A DNA stretch of 19,789 nt from Prevotella sp. UBA4341 (GTDB lineage: Bacteria; Bacteroidota; Bacteroidia; Bacteroidales; Bacteroidaceae): NCBI GenBank assembly GCA_002393705.1, contig DGTH01000072.1:1-19789 (forward strand). Direction: 5' to 3'. The translations under genes and the position numbers were made by a program. Positions 6,947 through 14,498 of the stretch are shown one piece after another; the first letter of the stretch is position 1, and each line of letters starts with the position of its first letter. The notes under the pieces were generated by a model. The model had not been told where the DNA came from, made no database searches, and saw only the letters and a list, made by a program, of their open reading frames with translations.

Positions 6947-8293
6947 GAAACTCAGCTCGCGGCCTCGGTAGAAGTCGAGCAGCGTGGTTTGGTAGATGAG
7001 TTCGTATTGCGCCTGTACCAAATCGCTTTCAGCTTTCAGGAAGTTATTCTTCGCCTCATTAAACTCGGTTAGGTTCGCCTTGCCGTTCTCGTACTTTGCC
7101 TGCATGAGGTTGAAAGCATCTTCGGCGGCCTGCCGGGCCTGTCGGCTGCTCTTCCATTTCTCGTTGGCAGCCACGGCGTTGTAGTAGGCCTGCTGTATTT
7201 CCTTGTAGAGATTCTTCTTCACGTAGTCTAATTGCAACTGCTGGTTTTCCTGATCTAGGCGAGCCGCGCGGATGTTGTTGCGCGTAGAGAAGCGGTTGAA
7301 GATGGGAATCTGCAGGTTCAGGCCGATGAACTGCGAGAAGTTGTTCTTCAGCTGTCGGCCAAAGCCGTCGGCCTGGAAGCCGCTGGTCTTATAGTAGTTG
7401 GTACCCAGTCCGGCCGAGAGCGAGAGGGTGGGGTAGAGCCCGGCCTGGGCTATCTTGATGCTGTGCTCGGTGCCTTGTAGCCGGAGTTGCTCGGCAGCAA
7501 CCTCAGGGCGCGTGGTCAGGGCCTCGGTGTAGATGAGGTCGGGGTTGGTGGCGATGATATCGCCACAGACGAGACCGTCGAGTTCAGGGCGGGCAATGGT
7601 GAAACCTTCGGGTGTGGGCAGTTCGAGGAGCTGGGTCAGCGTGAGGAGCGAGAGGCGCAGCTGGTTGTCGGCCTGCGTGGCCGTCAGTCGGCTGTTGGCC
7701 AGCGTGGCCTGCTGCTGGGAGAGTTCTACGGTGCTGGCCCGTCCGTTGTCTAACATGGCCTGTAGCCGGTGTACCTGCATGGAGTCAATCACGATTTGGC
7801 GCAGTGCCACGTCGCGTATTTCCATGTTGTAGAGACTCTGTACGTAAGCCTGTGCCACCTGTGTACGAACGTCATTCTTGATTCTTTCCAGGTCTTGTGT
7901 GGCGGCTTCGAGGTTCAGCCGGTTCAGCTGGATGGTGTTAGGAATCTGAAAGCCCGTAAAGAGCGGTACCGACGTGCCTAAGGAGAAAGACGTCGAGTTG
8001 GTGTTCGTATTGGTGTAGGTGTTCTCAGCCGTCAGTCCGCGACCGAAGGAGAAGTTCTCGCTGACGCTGGCTGAGAGGTCAGGCAGTCGGGAGTTGCGTG
8101 CCGTCGAGAGACTTAGCTCGTTCTTCAGCCGCTGGTTGTCCTGCTGTTTGACTTGCAGATTGTGGCTGACGGCATACTCGGTGCACTGGCGCAGCGTCCA
8201 GGGGACGGGCTGGGCTGAGGCAGGGGAAACTATAGTGACCATAGAAGCTATAGTGACTATAGATACTATAGAAGTACGGTTGGACTTGTTCAT
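6944..8293 (-). CDS. TolC-family outer-membrane efflux protein
   Basis: A 449-residue outer-membrane channel of the TolC/OEP family, the exit duct of the tripartite exporter encoded upstream. I chose the ATG at 8293, 4 bases after the adaptor's stop codon, because it gives a signal peptide directly (MNKSNRTSIVSIVTIASMVT...SASA); an ATG 48 bases further upstream would add a charged leader and overlap the adaptor gene. The mature protein begins WTLRQCTEYAVSHNLQVKQQ. Two homologous halves each contain long amphipathic helices with heptad spacing (about 65-200 and 270-440) and a beta segment (ASVSENFSFGRGL; LSLSAGLGTNYY). The ending FYRGRELSF is typical of the family, with an aromatic last residue. 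The signal peptide is built from a 9-bp tandem repeat. It is the last gene of the operon. Confidence 0.92.
   Translation of the reverse strand: MNKSNRTSIVSIVTIASMVTIVSPASAQPVPWTLRQCTEYAVSHNLQVKQQDNQRLKNELSLSTARNSRLPDLSASVSENFSFGRGLTAENTYTNTNTNSTSFSLGTSVPLFTGFQIPNTIQLNRLNLEAATQDLERIKNDVRTQVAQAYVQSLYNMEIRDVALRQIVIDSMQVHRLQAMLDNGRASTVELSQQQATLANSRLTATQADNQLRLSLLTLTQLLELPTPEGFTIARPELDGLVCGDIIATNPDLIYTEALTTRPEVAAEQLRLQGTEHSIKIAQAGLYPTLSLSAGLGTNYYKTSGFQADGFGRQLKNNFSQFIGLNLQIPIFNRFSTRNNIRAARLDQENQQLQLDYVKKNLYKEIQQAYYNAVAANEKWKSSRQARQAAEDAFNLMQAKYENGKANLTEFNEAKNNFLKAESDLVQAQYELIYQTTLLDFYRGRELSF
8227..8271 (-). repeat. 9-bp tandem repeat tract D inside the TolC-family signal peptide
   Basis: Five consecutive 9-base units of the form NNNCTATAG (plus strand: aaactatag, tgaccatag, aagctatag, tgactatag, atactatag) encode the hydrophobic run SIVSIVTIASMVTIV. 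The invariant half is CTATAG, itself a palindrome. Unit number changes would lengthen or shorten the signal peptide by three residues without a frameshift. Confidence 0.85.
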
Positions 8294-8297
8294 GTGC

Positions 8298-9413
8298 TTA
8301 CTCCTCCTTTCCTTCGGCAATGAGCTGCGGGCCGCGCACACGGTCCTTCAGAGTGAGACCTTTCTTAATCTCTATGTTCACACCGTCGCTGAGACCTGTG
8401 GTGACGGGGCGGCGGTCGTAGGTTATGGGTTCAGCGTTGCTTGTTATCACATAGACGAAGGTGCTGTCGCCACTGAACTCGATGGCACTTTCAGGAATGC
8501 TGAGCACGTTCTCTGCGCGCGAGAGGACGATTTCGGCATTGGCCGAATAGCCAGAACGGATGCCCCCGTCAGCCGGCAGGCTGGTGACGGCGGCCTTTAT
8601 CTCAAACTGGTTGGCACCGTTGCTCTCGATGGCCTTCGGCGAGACGTACTCCAGGGCTGCGTCGAACGAGACGTCCTGCAAGGCACCGATGGTAATCTTC
8701 ATAGGCATGCCTATCACGAGCTGTCCAACCTCCGTCTCGTCGATGTTGCCTCGGAAGATGAGGTCCTTCATGTTGGCTACCGAGGCAATGGTGGTACCGT
8801 CGTTAAACGTGTTGGAGAGGATGACGGAGTTGCCCACCTTGACGGGAATGTCGAGAATGATGCCGCTGATGGTAGAGCGTATGAGTGTCGATGAGGCACT
8901 GGCGTTCGAGCGTGAGACGCCGTCGCGCACCACCTCGAGGGCATCGATGGCGGCTTTCAGTTCTTCCTTGGCCTGGCTGAGCTGCTGGCGAACCTTGTCG
9001 TACTCGTCGGCCGACACCAGCTTCTGTTCGTAGAGGTTCTTCTCGCGGTCGAAATCGACCTGTGCCTGCTTCAGGTTCAGGTCGGCCAGTCGTACGCGAC
9101 TCTCGGCTGCCGAGAGCTGACCCATGTCGGGAATCACCTTCACCTTGGCAATGACCTCTCCCTGCTGGACGTACTGTCCCGGCTCCTTGAGAATCTCGGT
9201 GATGATGCCGCTGATTTGCGGTTTTACGTTCACTTCGTTACGTGGTTCAATCTTGCCTGTAATGATAGTGGTACGCTGCAGGGTATCGACTTTAGGGGTG
9301 AACTCGCTATAGACGACGGGCTGCGGTTGGCTCTTCTGCCAGAGGAACGCGAAGGTTCCGATGAAGAGCAAGACCACCAGGGCTGCGATGATGAGTTTGG
9401 AGTACTTCTTCAT
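8298..9413 (-). CDS. HlyD/MacA-family periplasmic adaptor subunit
   Basis: A 371-residue membrane-fusion protein that bridges the inner-membrane permeases and the TolC-like channel. A single N-terminal membrane helix is at about 7-24 (LIIAALVVLLFIGTFAFLW). The barrel-sandwich (lipoyl-like) halves are at about 62-95 (VNVKPQISGIITEILKEPGQ) and 178-213 (IRSTISGIILDIPVKVGN), separated by a coiled-coil hairpin (about 97-165, rich in Glu, Lys, Gln and Ala). The beta-barrel domain follows (FRGNIDETEVGQLVIGMPMK). The C-terminal membrane-proximal domain runs from about 300 (VLSIPESAIEFSGDSTFVYV) to the end. The layout is that of MacA-type adaptors. It starts 63 bases after permease 1 and ends 4 bases before the TolC-family gene. 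Confidence 0.93.
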   Translation of the reverse strand: MKKYSKLIIAALVVLLFIGTFAFLWQKSQPQPVVYSEFTPKVDTLQRTTIITGKIEPRNEVNVKPQISGIITEILKEPGQYVQQGEVIAKVKVIPDMGQLSAAESRVRLADLNLKQAQVDFDREKNLYEQKLVSADEYDKVRQQLSQAKEELKAAIDALEVVRDGVSRSNASASSTLIRSTISGIILDIPVKVGNSVILSNTFNDGTTIASVANMKDLIFRGNIDETEVGQLVIGMPMKITIGALQDVSFDAALEYVSPKAIESNGANQFEIKAAVTSLPADGGIRSGYSANAEIVLSRAENVLSIPESAIEFSGDSTFVYVITSNAEPITYDRRPVTTGLSDGVNIEIKKGLTLKDRVRGPQLIAEGKEE

Positions 9414-9443
9414 ATTTTGTTTTCTTTTGGTTGTTTTCTTTTT

Positions 9444-9480
9444 GGGGGCCTATGGGCCTCATGGGGCTTATTGGGCCTAT
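9444..9480 (-). repeat. 9-bp tandem repeat tract B at the end of permease 1
   Basis: On the plus strand the units are tatgggcct, catggggct, tattgggcct, with a partial leading unit ggggcc; period 9 with one extra base. The tract fills the permease 1 / adaptor gap and contributes the permease stop codon (TAG, 9477-9479 on the minus strand). The unit is nearly the same as tract A. Confidence 0.7.
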
Positions 9481-10721
9481 TCATCCCTCATAGCATCGAC
9501 GGGTTTGATGCTCATGGCACGGGCGGCGGGGGCCAGACCGGCCAGTAAGCCCATCAGGCTGACCGCTAGGGCGGCCATGATGGCTGTCCAGAAGTTGACC
9601 TGGAAGTGTGCCATGACGATGCCGTCCTCGGTATTGCCCATTTCGAGCATCTGGAGTATCATGACGGCAAAGAGGATGCCGCTCATGCCCGCCACGAGTG
9701 TCAGGACAATGCTCTCGGAGATAATCTGAGAGAGTATCATGCGCGGCGTAGCCCCTATAGCGCGGCGGATACCAATCTCGGTGGTACGCTCGCGCACGGT
9801 GACCATCATGATGTTGCTGACGCCGATTGCTCCAGCCAGCAGGGTGCCCAGTCCGACGAGCCAGATGAGGAAGTTGACCCCTCGGAAGAGGTTGTCGAGC
9901 ACTTGGAAGAGCACCTCCGTATTGAAGACCATGACTCCCTGCTCGTCATCGGGGTCGATGGTGTGGGCCCGGGCAATGACGTGGCGCATCTTCTCGGTGA
10001 TGTCCGACATGGTGACGCCGGGCCTGGCCGTCACGCAGAGTATGTGTATCTGTTCGCCCAAGTTGTAGGCCTGCTGCATGAGCGTGATGGGTATGGTGAC
10101 CGCCTCTTCGCTGCTGCCGTTGATGTTGATGCCGCCCGTCTTGTAGTCAACGCCCACTACGCGGTAATAAACTGAGTCCAGCCGCACCACCTTGCCGCAC
10201 GGGTCGCCGCCGCCGGGAAAGAGTTCCTTATAGACCTTCTTGCCCAGCACGCATACCTTGCGGCGCTGCTGTATGTCCATGTCGTTCAGGTAGCGGCCGT
10301 AGTACATCTGCGGCTCCATGACCTTGGCGTAGTCGGGCGACACACCGCTCATGTTGCACGAACTTTTGTGGTCGCCCACTACGGCCGTGTTGCCCCAGCG
10401 GGACACCATGGGGGTGACGATGGCTAGTTCGGGCACTTGCTCCTTCATGCGCTGCACGTCCCGATAGACCATAGTCCACTGGCGGCCTTTTCGGAAGCCC
10501 TTGTAGGCCTTCGTCGTAGGCTGCGCCCAAATGAAGGCCGAGTTAGTGGCGAAACCCTCGAAGTTGCTTTCCAGCATCTCCTTCAGGCCCTGTCCGCCGC
10601 CTATGAGTGCGACGAGCATGAAGACGCCCCAGAAGACGCCGAAGCCCGTCAGGAACGAGCGGCTCTTGTTACGCGTCAGCGTGTCGATGATTTCGCGGTA
10701 GGTGTCGATGTCGATTCTCAT
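9477..10721 (-). CDS. ABC transporter permease, MacB/FtsX type (permease 1)
   Basis: A 414-residue inner-membrane permease of the MacB/LolC/FtsX superfamily. Helix 1 lies at about 24-43 (LTGFGVFWGVFMLVALIGG). A large periplasmic domain (about 50-275) follows, then three helices at about 283-306, 335-358 and 376-398. Between helices 2 and 3 is the coupling segment TVRERTTEIGIRRAIGAT, which contacts the ATPase in this superfamily. The end APAARAMSIKPVDAMRDE matches the family's usual C-terminus. It lacks the fused N-terminal ATPase of E. coli MacB, so it must use the separate ATPase at the start of the operon. It is only distantly related in sequence to permease 2, so a heterodimer is plausible. 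Its stop codon lies in repeat tract B. Confidence 0.92.
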   Translation of the reverse strand: MRIDIDTYREIIDTLTRNKSRSFLTGFGVFWGVFMLVALIGGGQGLKEMLESNFEGFATNSAFIWAQPTTKAYKGFRKGRQWTMVYRDVQRMKEQVPELAIVTPMVSRWGNTAVVGDHKSSCNMSGVSPDYAKVMEPQMYYGRYLNDMDIQQRRKVCVLGKKVYKELFPGGGDPCGKVVRLDSVYYRVVGVDYKTGGININGSSEEAVTIPITLMQQAYNLGEQIHILCVTARPGVTMSDITEKMRHVIARAHTIDPDDEQGVMVFNTEVLFQVLDNLFRGVNFLIWLVGLGTLLAGAIGVSNIMMVTVRERTTEIGIRRAIGATPRMILSQIISESIVLTLVAGMSGILFAVMILQMLEMGNTEDGIVMAHFQVNFWTAIMAALAVSLMGLLAGLAPAARAMSIKPVDAMRDE

Positions 10722-10736
10722 TGCTTTCTTTTTTTT

Positions 10737-10781
10737 CTGGGGCCTCTGGGGCTTCTGGGGCTTCTGGGGCTTCTGGGGCTT
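10737..10781 (-). repeat. 9-bp tandem repeat tract C between the two permease genes
   Basis: Five perfectly phased units occur on the plus strand: one CTGGGGCCT followed by four CTGGGGCTT. In the coding sense of the minus strand this is (AAGCCCCAG)n, beginning at the permease 2 stop codon, whose last two bases lie in the first unit. An A-rich run (about 10728-10736) then leads to the permease 1 ATG. The four identical units suggest recent expansion. Confidence 0.9.
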
Positions 10782-12018
10782 AGTCGGCGCGGAGGGCCTC
10801 GATGGGCCTGATGCGGCTGGCCTTCAGAGCGGGTATGAGTCCGGCTATGGTGCCGGCAATGACCATGACCATGGTAGCCTCGATGCAGACGTCGAGCCCC
10901 ACGGTGGGGTTGACGAACATGGTGGCCTTGAAGAGCCCGGTGTCAATGGTTTCGTGGCCGATGGTGGCATCCATGTACTCGTTGGCCATGATGCCCAGCA
11001 CCATGCCTATGTAGCCGAAGAAGGTGGTAATGATGACGCTCTCGGTGATGATGAGCTTCAGTATGGCCCACGGCTTGGCGCCTATGGCCTTGCGGATGCC
11101 GAACTCGTGGGTGCGCTCCTTGACGGTGATGAGCATGATGTTGCTCACGCCCACGATGCCCGAGAGCAGCGTGAACAGGCCCACTATCCAGAGGGCAGTG
11201 CGTATGATGCCGATGCCGGTCTCCATCTGCAGGTTGTTGCTGTAGCGGTTCCAGAGCCAGATGCTGCTCTCGTCCTCGGGGTGGGCCTGGTGGTTGGCGT
11301 TGATGCGCTGGCGGTAGCTGCGCTCAAACTGCTCGTTGGCCTCCAGCGTGGGCAGTCCGTGGAAGGTAAACTGTATGTTGCCGGCGTCGTCGGTGTTGGC
11401 ACCGAATATGCTCTTGATGGCCGAGTAAGAGGAGTAGGCGTCAGACTGTCGGCTCTCATCGGCCTTGTAGATGCCCACCACCTGAAACATCAGGTTGCCC
11501 ACCTTGACGTGCTGTCCTACCCGGGCCTGCAGTTCCTTGGCCTGCTTGTTGCTCAGGACGAGCACCTTGCGTCGCTCCTTCTGGTCGATGGCGTTGATGT
11601 ATCGGCCCTGGAGCATCTCTATCTTGTTAATCTTTGGGTAGTTTGGGTAAGTGCCTGTGATGTTGGTCGATATGTACTCCTGCCCGTTGGCAATGACGGC
11701 GGCGGTCTGGTAGGTGGCTCCTACCTCGTCGATGGTCTCGCTGAAGTTGCTCTCGGTGGTGCTGATGTCGCTTGCCTGTAGGCTGATGCGGCGGCCCTCC
11801 TGCAGTCCCTTGTAGGGTTTCGACGTCCAGCCGCCGAACACCACCATCGAATTAGACAGGAAACGGCTCGAACTCTGCAGCTGGGCGTTGATGAGGCCGT
11901 TGCCTGCGCCGAGCAGCACGATGAGCATGAAGATGCCCCAGGCCACGGCGAAGCCCGTCAGCCCCGTGCGCAGCTTGTTGCGGCGGGCCGTCTGCCATAT
12001 CTCATTCAATAACTCCAT
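10780..12018 (-). CDS. ABC transporter permease, MacB/FtsX type (permease 2)
   Basis: An inner-membrane permease of about 412 residues with the same four-helix plan as permease 1. Helix 1 is at about 20-38 (LTGFAVAWGIFMLIVLLGAG), the periplasmic domain at about 45-270, and helices at about 274-295, 322-345 and 378-396. The coupling segment is TVKERTHEFGIRKAIGAKP and the C-terminus is PALKASRIRPIEALRAD. The ATG overlaps the end of the ATPase gene by 17 bases (GTTATTGAATGA region), so the two are translationally coupled. The periplasmic domain differs strongly from that of permease 1 despite similar length, which suggests functional divergence of the two subunits rather than simple duplication. 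Confidence 0.92.
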   Translation of the reverse strand: MELLNEIWQTARRNKLRTGLTGFAVAWGIFMLIVLLGAGNGLINAQLQSSSRFLSNSMVVFGGWTSKPYKGLQEGRRISLQASDISTTESNFSETIDEVGATYQTAAVIANGQEYISTNITGTYPNYPKINKIEMLQGRYINAIDQKERRKVLVLSNKQAKELQARVGQHVKVGNLMFQVVGIYKADESRQSDAYSSYSAIKSIFGANTDDAGNIQFTFHGLPTLEANEQFERSYRQRINANHQAHPEDESSIWLWNRYSNNLQMETGIGIIRTALWIVGLFTLLSGIVGVSNIMLITVKERTHEFGIRKAIGAKPWAILKLIITESVIITTFFGYIGMVLGIMANEYMDATIGHETIDTGLFKATMFVNPTVGLDVCIEATMVMVIAGTIAGLIPALKASRIRPIEALRAD

Positions 12019-12661
12019 CCTTTATTCTGATAATGCGGTTGGTCTTTTCGGCCACGTGGGGGTCGTGGGTCACAATGATTTGAGTAATGCCCTCGTCGGC
12101 GTTCAGTTGCTTGAGCAGTTGCATTACTTCTACCGACGTCTTCGAGTCGAGGGCTCCCGTGGGCTCGTCGGCCAGGATGATTTGTGGCTGAGTAATGAGT
12201 GCGCGGGCTATGGCCACGCGCTGCTTCTGTCCGCCCGACAGCTCGTTGGGGTAGTGCTCGGCCCAGTCCTTCAGCCCTAAGCGGTCCAGATAGTCTAAGG
12301 CCATCTGGTGGCGCTTGCGGTGGGCTACGCCTTGGTAGAACAGTGGCAGCTCGACGTTCTCGACGGCCGTCTTGAACGAAATGAGGTTGAACGACTGGAA
12401 GATGAATCCAATCATGTGGTTACGGTACTCGGCGGCCTTGCGCTCCGATAGATTCTTGATGAGCACGTCGTTCAGCAGGTATGTGCCCGAGTCGTAGTTG
12501 TCGAGAATGCCTAATATATTAAGTAAGGTGCTCTTGCCCGACCCGGAGGCGCCCATGATGCTGACGAACTCGCCCTTCTCAATGTCGAGTGTGATGCCTT
12601 TCAGCACGTGTAGCGGCTGTGCTCCCTGATAGGTTTTGTTGATGTCGCGTAGTTGTATCAC
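12002..12661 (-). CDS. ABC transporter ATP-binding protein, MacB/LolD family
   Basis: A 219-residue ATPase driving the exporter encoded downstream. All nucleotide-binding motifs are visible: Walker A GASGSGKST (37-45), Q-loop FIFQSFNLI (Gln89), signature LSGGQKQR (141-148), Walker B IILADEPTGALD with catalytic Glu166, and H-loop VTHD (His199). The family hallmarks GILDNYDSGTYLL and MIGFIFQSFNL place it with the MacB/LolD/FtsE-type ATPases that work by mechanotransmission on FtsX-like permeases. It is the first gene of a five-gene operon: ATPase, permease 2, permease 1, adaptor, outer-membrane channel. The substrate cannot be read from sequence; related systems export macrolides, peptides or lipid-linked molecules. 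Confidence 0.95.
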   Translation of the reverse strand: MIQLRDINKTYQGAQPLHVLKGITLDIEKGEFVSIMGASGSGKSTLLNILGILDNYDSGTYLLNDVLIKNLSERKAAEYRNHMIGFIFQSFNLISFKTAVENVELPLFYQGVAHRKRHQMALDYLDRLGLKDWAEHYPNELSGGQKQRVAIARALITQPQIILADEPTGALDSKTSVEVMQLLKQLNADEGITQIIVTHDPHVAEKTNRIIRIKDGVIE

Positions 12662-12708
12662 GATGTTCTTTCTCGATTTTCAGATTTATCATCTGTTCCT
12701 TTGACGTG

Positions 12709-12716
12709 CAAACGTA
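12709..12716 (-). promoter_or_regulatory. Putative -7 box of the exporter operon
   Basis: The minus strand reads TACGTTTG, matching TAnnTTTG, 47 bases upstream of the ATPase start codon. No clear TTTG lies 19-20 bases further upstream; that position falls within the TTGCAT dyad. Confidence 0.55.
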
Positions 12717-12725
12717 CACAAAAAG

Positions 12726-12742
12726 TTGCATACAGAATGCAA
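12726..12742. promoter_or_regulatory. Inverted repeat, possible operator for the exporter operon
   Basis: TTGCAT-ACAGA-ATGCAA is a perfect 6-bp dyad with a 5-base centre. It covers the expected -33 region of the exporter promoter, where a bound repressor would block transcription. It lies between the nadK stop codon (12755) and the exporter promoter. No regulator gene is adjacent. Confidence 0.4.
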
Positions 12743-12754
12743 TTTCTCTTTATG

Positions 12755-13642
12755 TTATTTGCGCATGTCGGCTCCCCACATCATTTTCTCGCGCAGTGTC
12801 TGGAAGTGGTTCTGTCTTGGCCGTTTCACGATGCGTGCCTTGTAGGGTGCCAGCTGCAGGGTCAGCCGCGTGGTGTCGCAGAGGCTCTCGCTTCGTCCGT
12901 CGATGGCAACGAGGAAGTTGTGCGTTCGGCTTTCCACCTGCAGCTCGACGATGGCCGTCTCTGGAATGACGAGTGGCCGCGTGTTGAGCGAGTGGGGGGC
13001 TACAGCCGTCATCAGGAAGACGCGCGTCTGCGGTATGATGATGGGGCCGCCATTCGAGAGACTGTAGGCCGTAGAGCCAGTGGGCGTGCTGACCACGAGT
13101 CCGTCAGCCTGGTAGGTCGTGAGGTATTCGCCGTTTACCTTTGCCCTGATGCTGATCATTGAGGCATTGTCGTGCTTCAGGATGGCAACGTCGTTCAGGG
13201 CGCAGTTGTAGCCCTTCAGCGGCTGCCCTTCGGCCTGTACCTGCAATAGCGAGCGCTCGTCCAGCGTGACGTGGCCCTCCATGATGTCGCGCAGACACTG
13301 ATCAAACTCGTCGGGATGAATGTCGGCCAGGAAGCCCAGCCGGCCCATGTTCACGCCGATGATGGGCGTCGAGGCTGACCCCACGATGCTGGCTGTGCGC
13401 AGGAGTGTGCCATCGCCACCCATGGAGACGGCGTAGTCGTAGGGTTCTTCGTAGCAATCGAAGACGTGGGCAAAGGGCAGTTGCAGGCCGGTGCTATGCT
13501 GCAGGAACTCGTAATATTCACGGTCAATGTGAACCTCAGCGCCAAGATTCTCAAGGCACGAAAGCACTTTCTGGATGCTTGCCGACTTCTTGGTCTGAAA
13601 GCAATTGCCGAACAGGGCAATGATAAATTTGCGTCGATGCAT
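12755..13642 (-). CDS. nadK: NAD kinase
   Basis: A 295-residue cytosolic enzyme that phosphorylates NAD+ to NADP+. The hallmark GGDGT motif is at 75-79 (MGGDGTLLRTA, catalytic Asp77). It is followed by PIIGVNMGRLGFLADI (94-109), the conserved ALNDVAI (148-154), and the glycine-rich nucleotide-binding block GLVVSTPTGSTAYSLSNGGP. The length matches bacterial NadK (about 290). The ATG at 13642 is the only reasonable start and directly precedes the first beta strand (KFIIALFGN). It is transcribed divergently from pdxJ with both promoters in the 91-base gap. It is followed, after a gap holding a possible operator, by the exporter operon on the same strand, so some readthrough is possible. Confidence 0.97.
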   Translation of the reverse strand: MHRRKFIIALFGNCFQTKKSASIQKVLSCLENLGAEVHIDREYYEFLQHSTGLQLPFAHVFDCYEEPYDYAVSMGGDGTLLRTASIVGSASTPIIGVNMGRLGFLADIHPDEFDQCLRDIMEGHVTLDERSLLQVQAEGQPLKGYNCALNDVAILKHDNASMISIRAKVNGEYLTTYQADGLVVSTPTGSTAYSLSNGGPIIIPQTRVFLMTAVAPHSLNTRPLVIPETAIVELQVESRTHNFLVAIDGRSESLCDTTRLTLQLAPYKARIVKRPRQNHFQTLREKMMWGADMRK

Positions 13643-13685
13643 AAAAAATGTGGGGCGAAAATGCCGTTAATTGCGAAAGTTTTTG

Positions 13686-13693
13686 TAATTTTG
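13686..13693 (+). promoter_or_regulatory. Putative -7 box for pdxJ
   Basis: TAATTTTG matches TAnnTTTG, 40 bases upstream of the pdxJ ATG. I see no good TTTG at -33. It lies only a few bases from the nadK -7 box on the other strand, so the two promoters probably interfere. Confidence 0.55.
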
Positions 13694-13697
13694 CCTA

Positions 13698-13729
13698 CAA
13701 AAGTACGAATAAGTACTCGAAAATGCAAA
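13698..13729 (-). promoter_or_regulatory. Putative promoter for nadK
   Basis: On the minus strand, TTTG (13729-13726) is followed after 20 bases by TACTTTTG (13705-13698), matching both Bacteroidetes promoter elements. The nadK ATG is 55 bases further on. Confidence 0.65.
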
Positions 13730-13733
13730 TGAA

Positions 13734-14447
13734 ATGACAAAATTAAGTGTAAATATCAACAAAGTAGCCACACTGCGCAATGCCCGGGGAGGCAATAATC
13801 CTGACGTGGAGCGCGTGGCCAGAGACTGCGAAATGTTTGGTGCACAAGGTATTACCGTTCATCCCAGGCCTGACGAGCGCCACATTAGGTATCAGGACGT
13901 CCGGCTTCTGAAGGACATCGTAAGCACCGAGTTCAACATTGAGGGCAATCCCATCGACTCGTTCCGAGAGCTCGTACTCGAGGTGAAGCCCCGTCAGGTA
14001 ACGCTTGTGCCCGACGGCCACGACCAGCTGACCTCCAACCACGGTTGGGACACCGTGGAGCACCGCTCCTTCCTGACTGACATTTGCGGACTCTTTCGCG
14101 AAGCAGGCATCCGAACGAGCATCTTTGTCAATCCGGACCCGCGTATGGTCGAGGGGGCCAAACTCTGTGGAGCCGACCGCGTGGAGCTTTACACCGAGCC
14201 CTACGCCTCGGGCTTTCTGGCCGACCGCGAGGCTGCCATTGCCCCCTTTGTCGAGGCTGCCCAGGAGGCGCGCCGCCAGCAGCTGGGCCTGAATGCCGGC
14301 CACGACCTCTCGCTCGTTAACCTGCACTACTTCCACCAACAGATACCCTGGCTTGACGAGGTCTCCATTGGCCACGCCATCATCTGCGATGCGCTCTACA
14401 TGGGCCTTCGCAACACCATTGCCCAGTACTTGATGGCATTGCGGTAA
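13734..14447 (+). CDS. pdxJ: Pyridoxine 5'-phosphate synthase
   Basis: A 237-residue TIM-barrel enzyme that condenses 3-amino-1-hydroxyacetone 1-phosphate with deoxyxylulose 5-phosphate to form pyridoxine 5'-phosphate, the last ring-forming step of DXP-dependent vitamin B6 synthesis. Signature segments are LSVNINKVATLRNARG, GITVHPRPDERHIR (His43, Arg45), FNIEGNP (Glu70), VTLVPD, GADRVELYTEPYA and LNAGHDLSLVNL (His190, equivalent to catalytic His193 of E. coli), ending EVSIGHAIICDALYMGL. Length and all blocks fit the family. It is the first of four plus-strand genes (pdxJ, DJ-1, ispD, recG), divergent from nadK. PdxJ and IspD both draw on deoxyxylulose 5-phosphate metabolism, although the DJ-1 gene lies between them. 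Confidence 0.97.
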   Translation: MTKLSVNINKVATLRNARGGNNPDVERVARDCEMFGAQGITVHPRPDERHIRYQDVRLLKDIVSTEFNIEGNPIDSFRELVLEVKPRQVTLVPDGHDQLTSNHGWDTVEHRSFLTDICGLFREAGIRTSIFVNPDPRMVEGAKLCGADRVELYTEPYASGFLADREAAIAPFVEAAQEARRQQLGLNAGHDLSLVNLHYFHQQIPWLDEVSIGHAIICDALYMGLRNTIAQYLMALR

Positions 14448-14467
14448 ATGGAAGATTGAAAAATAAG

Positions 14468-14497
14468 AATTGTCAAATCGTAAATTGTCAAATAGTA
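14468..14497 (+). repeat. 15-bp direct repeat before the DJ-1 gene
   Basis: AATTGTCAAATCGTA is followed immediately by AATTGTCAAATAGTA (one mismatch), ending two bases before the DJ-1 gene's ATG. The tract is A/T rich, unlike the surrounding GC-rich genes, and forms the leader of that gene. No promoter consensus is present. Confidence 0.8.
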
Positions 14498-14498
14498 A

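Noticed and set aside
8294..8341. Upstream ATG for the TolC-family gene
   Set aside because: It would overlap the adaptor gene by 44 bases and add a charged leader before a complete signal peptide. The ATG at 8293 fits better.
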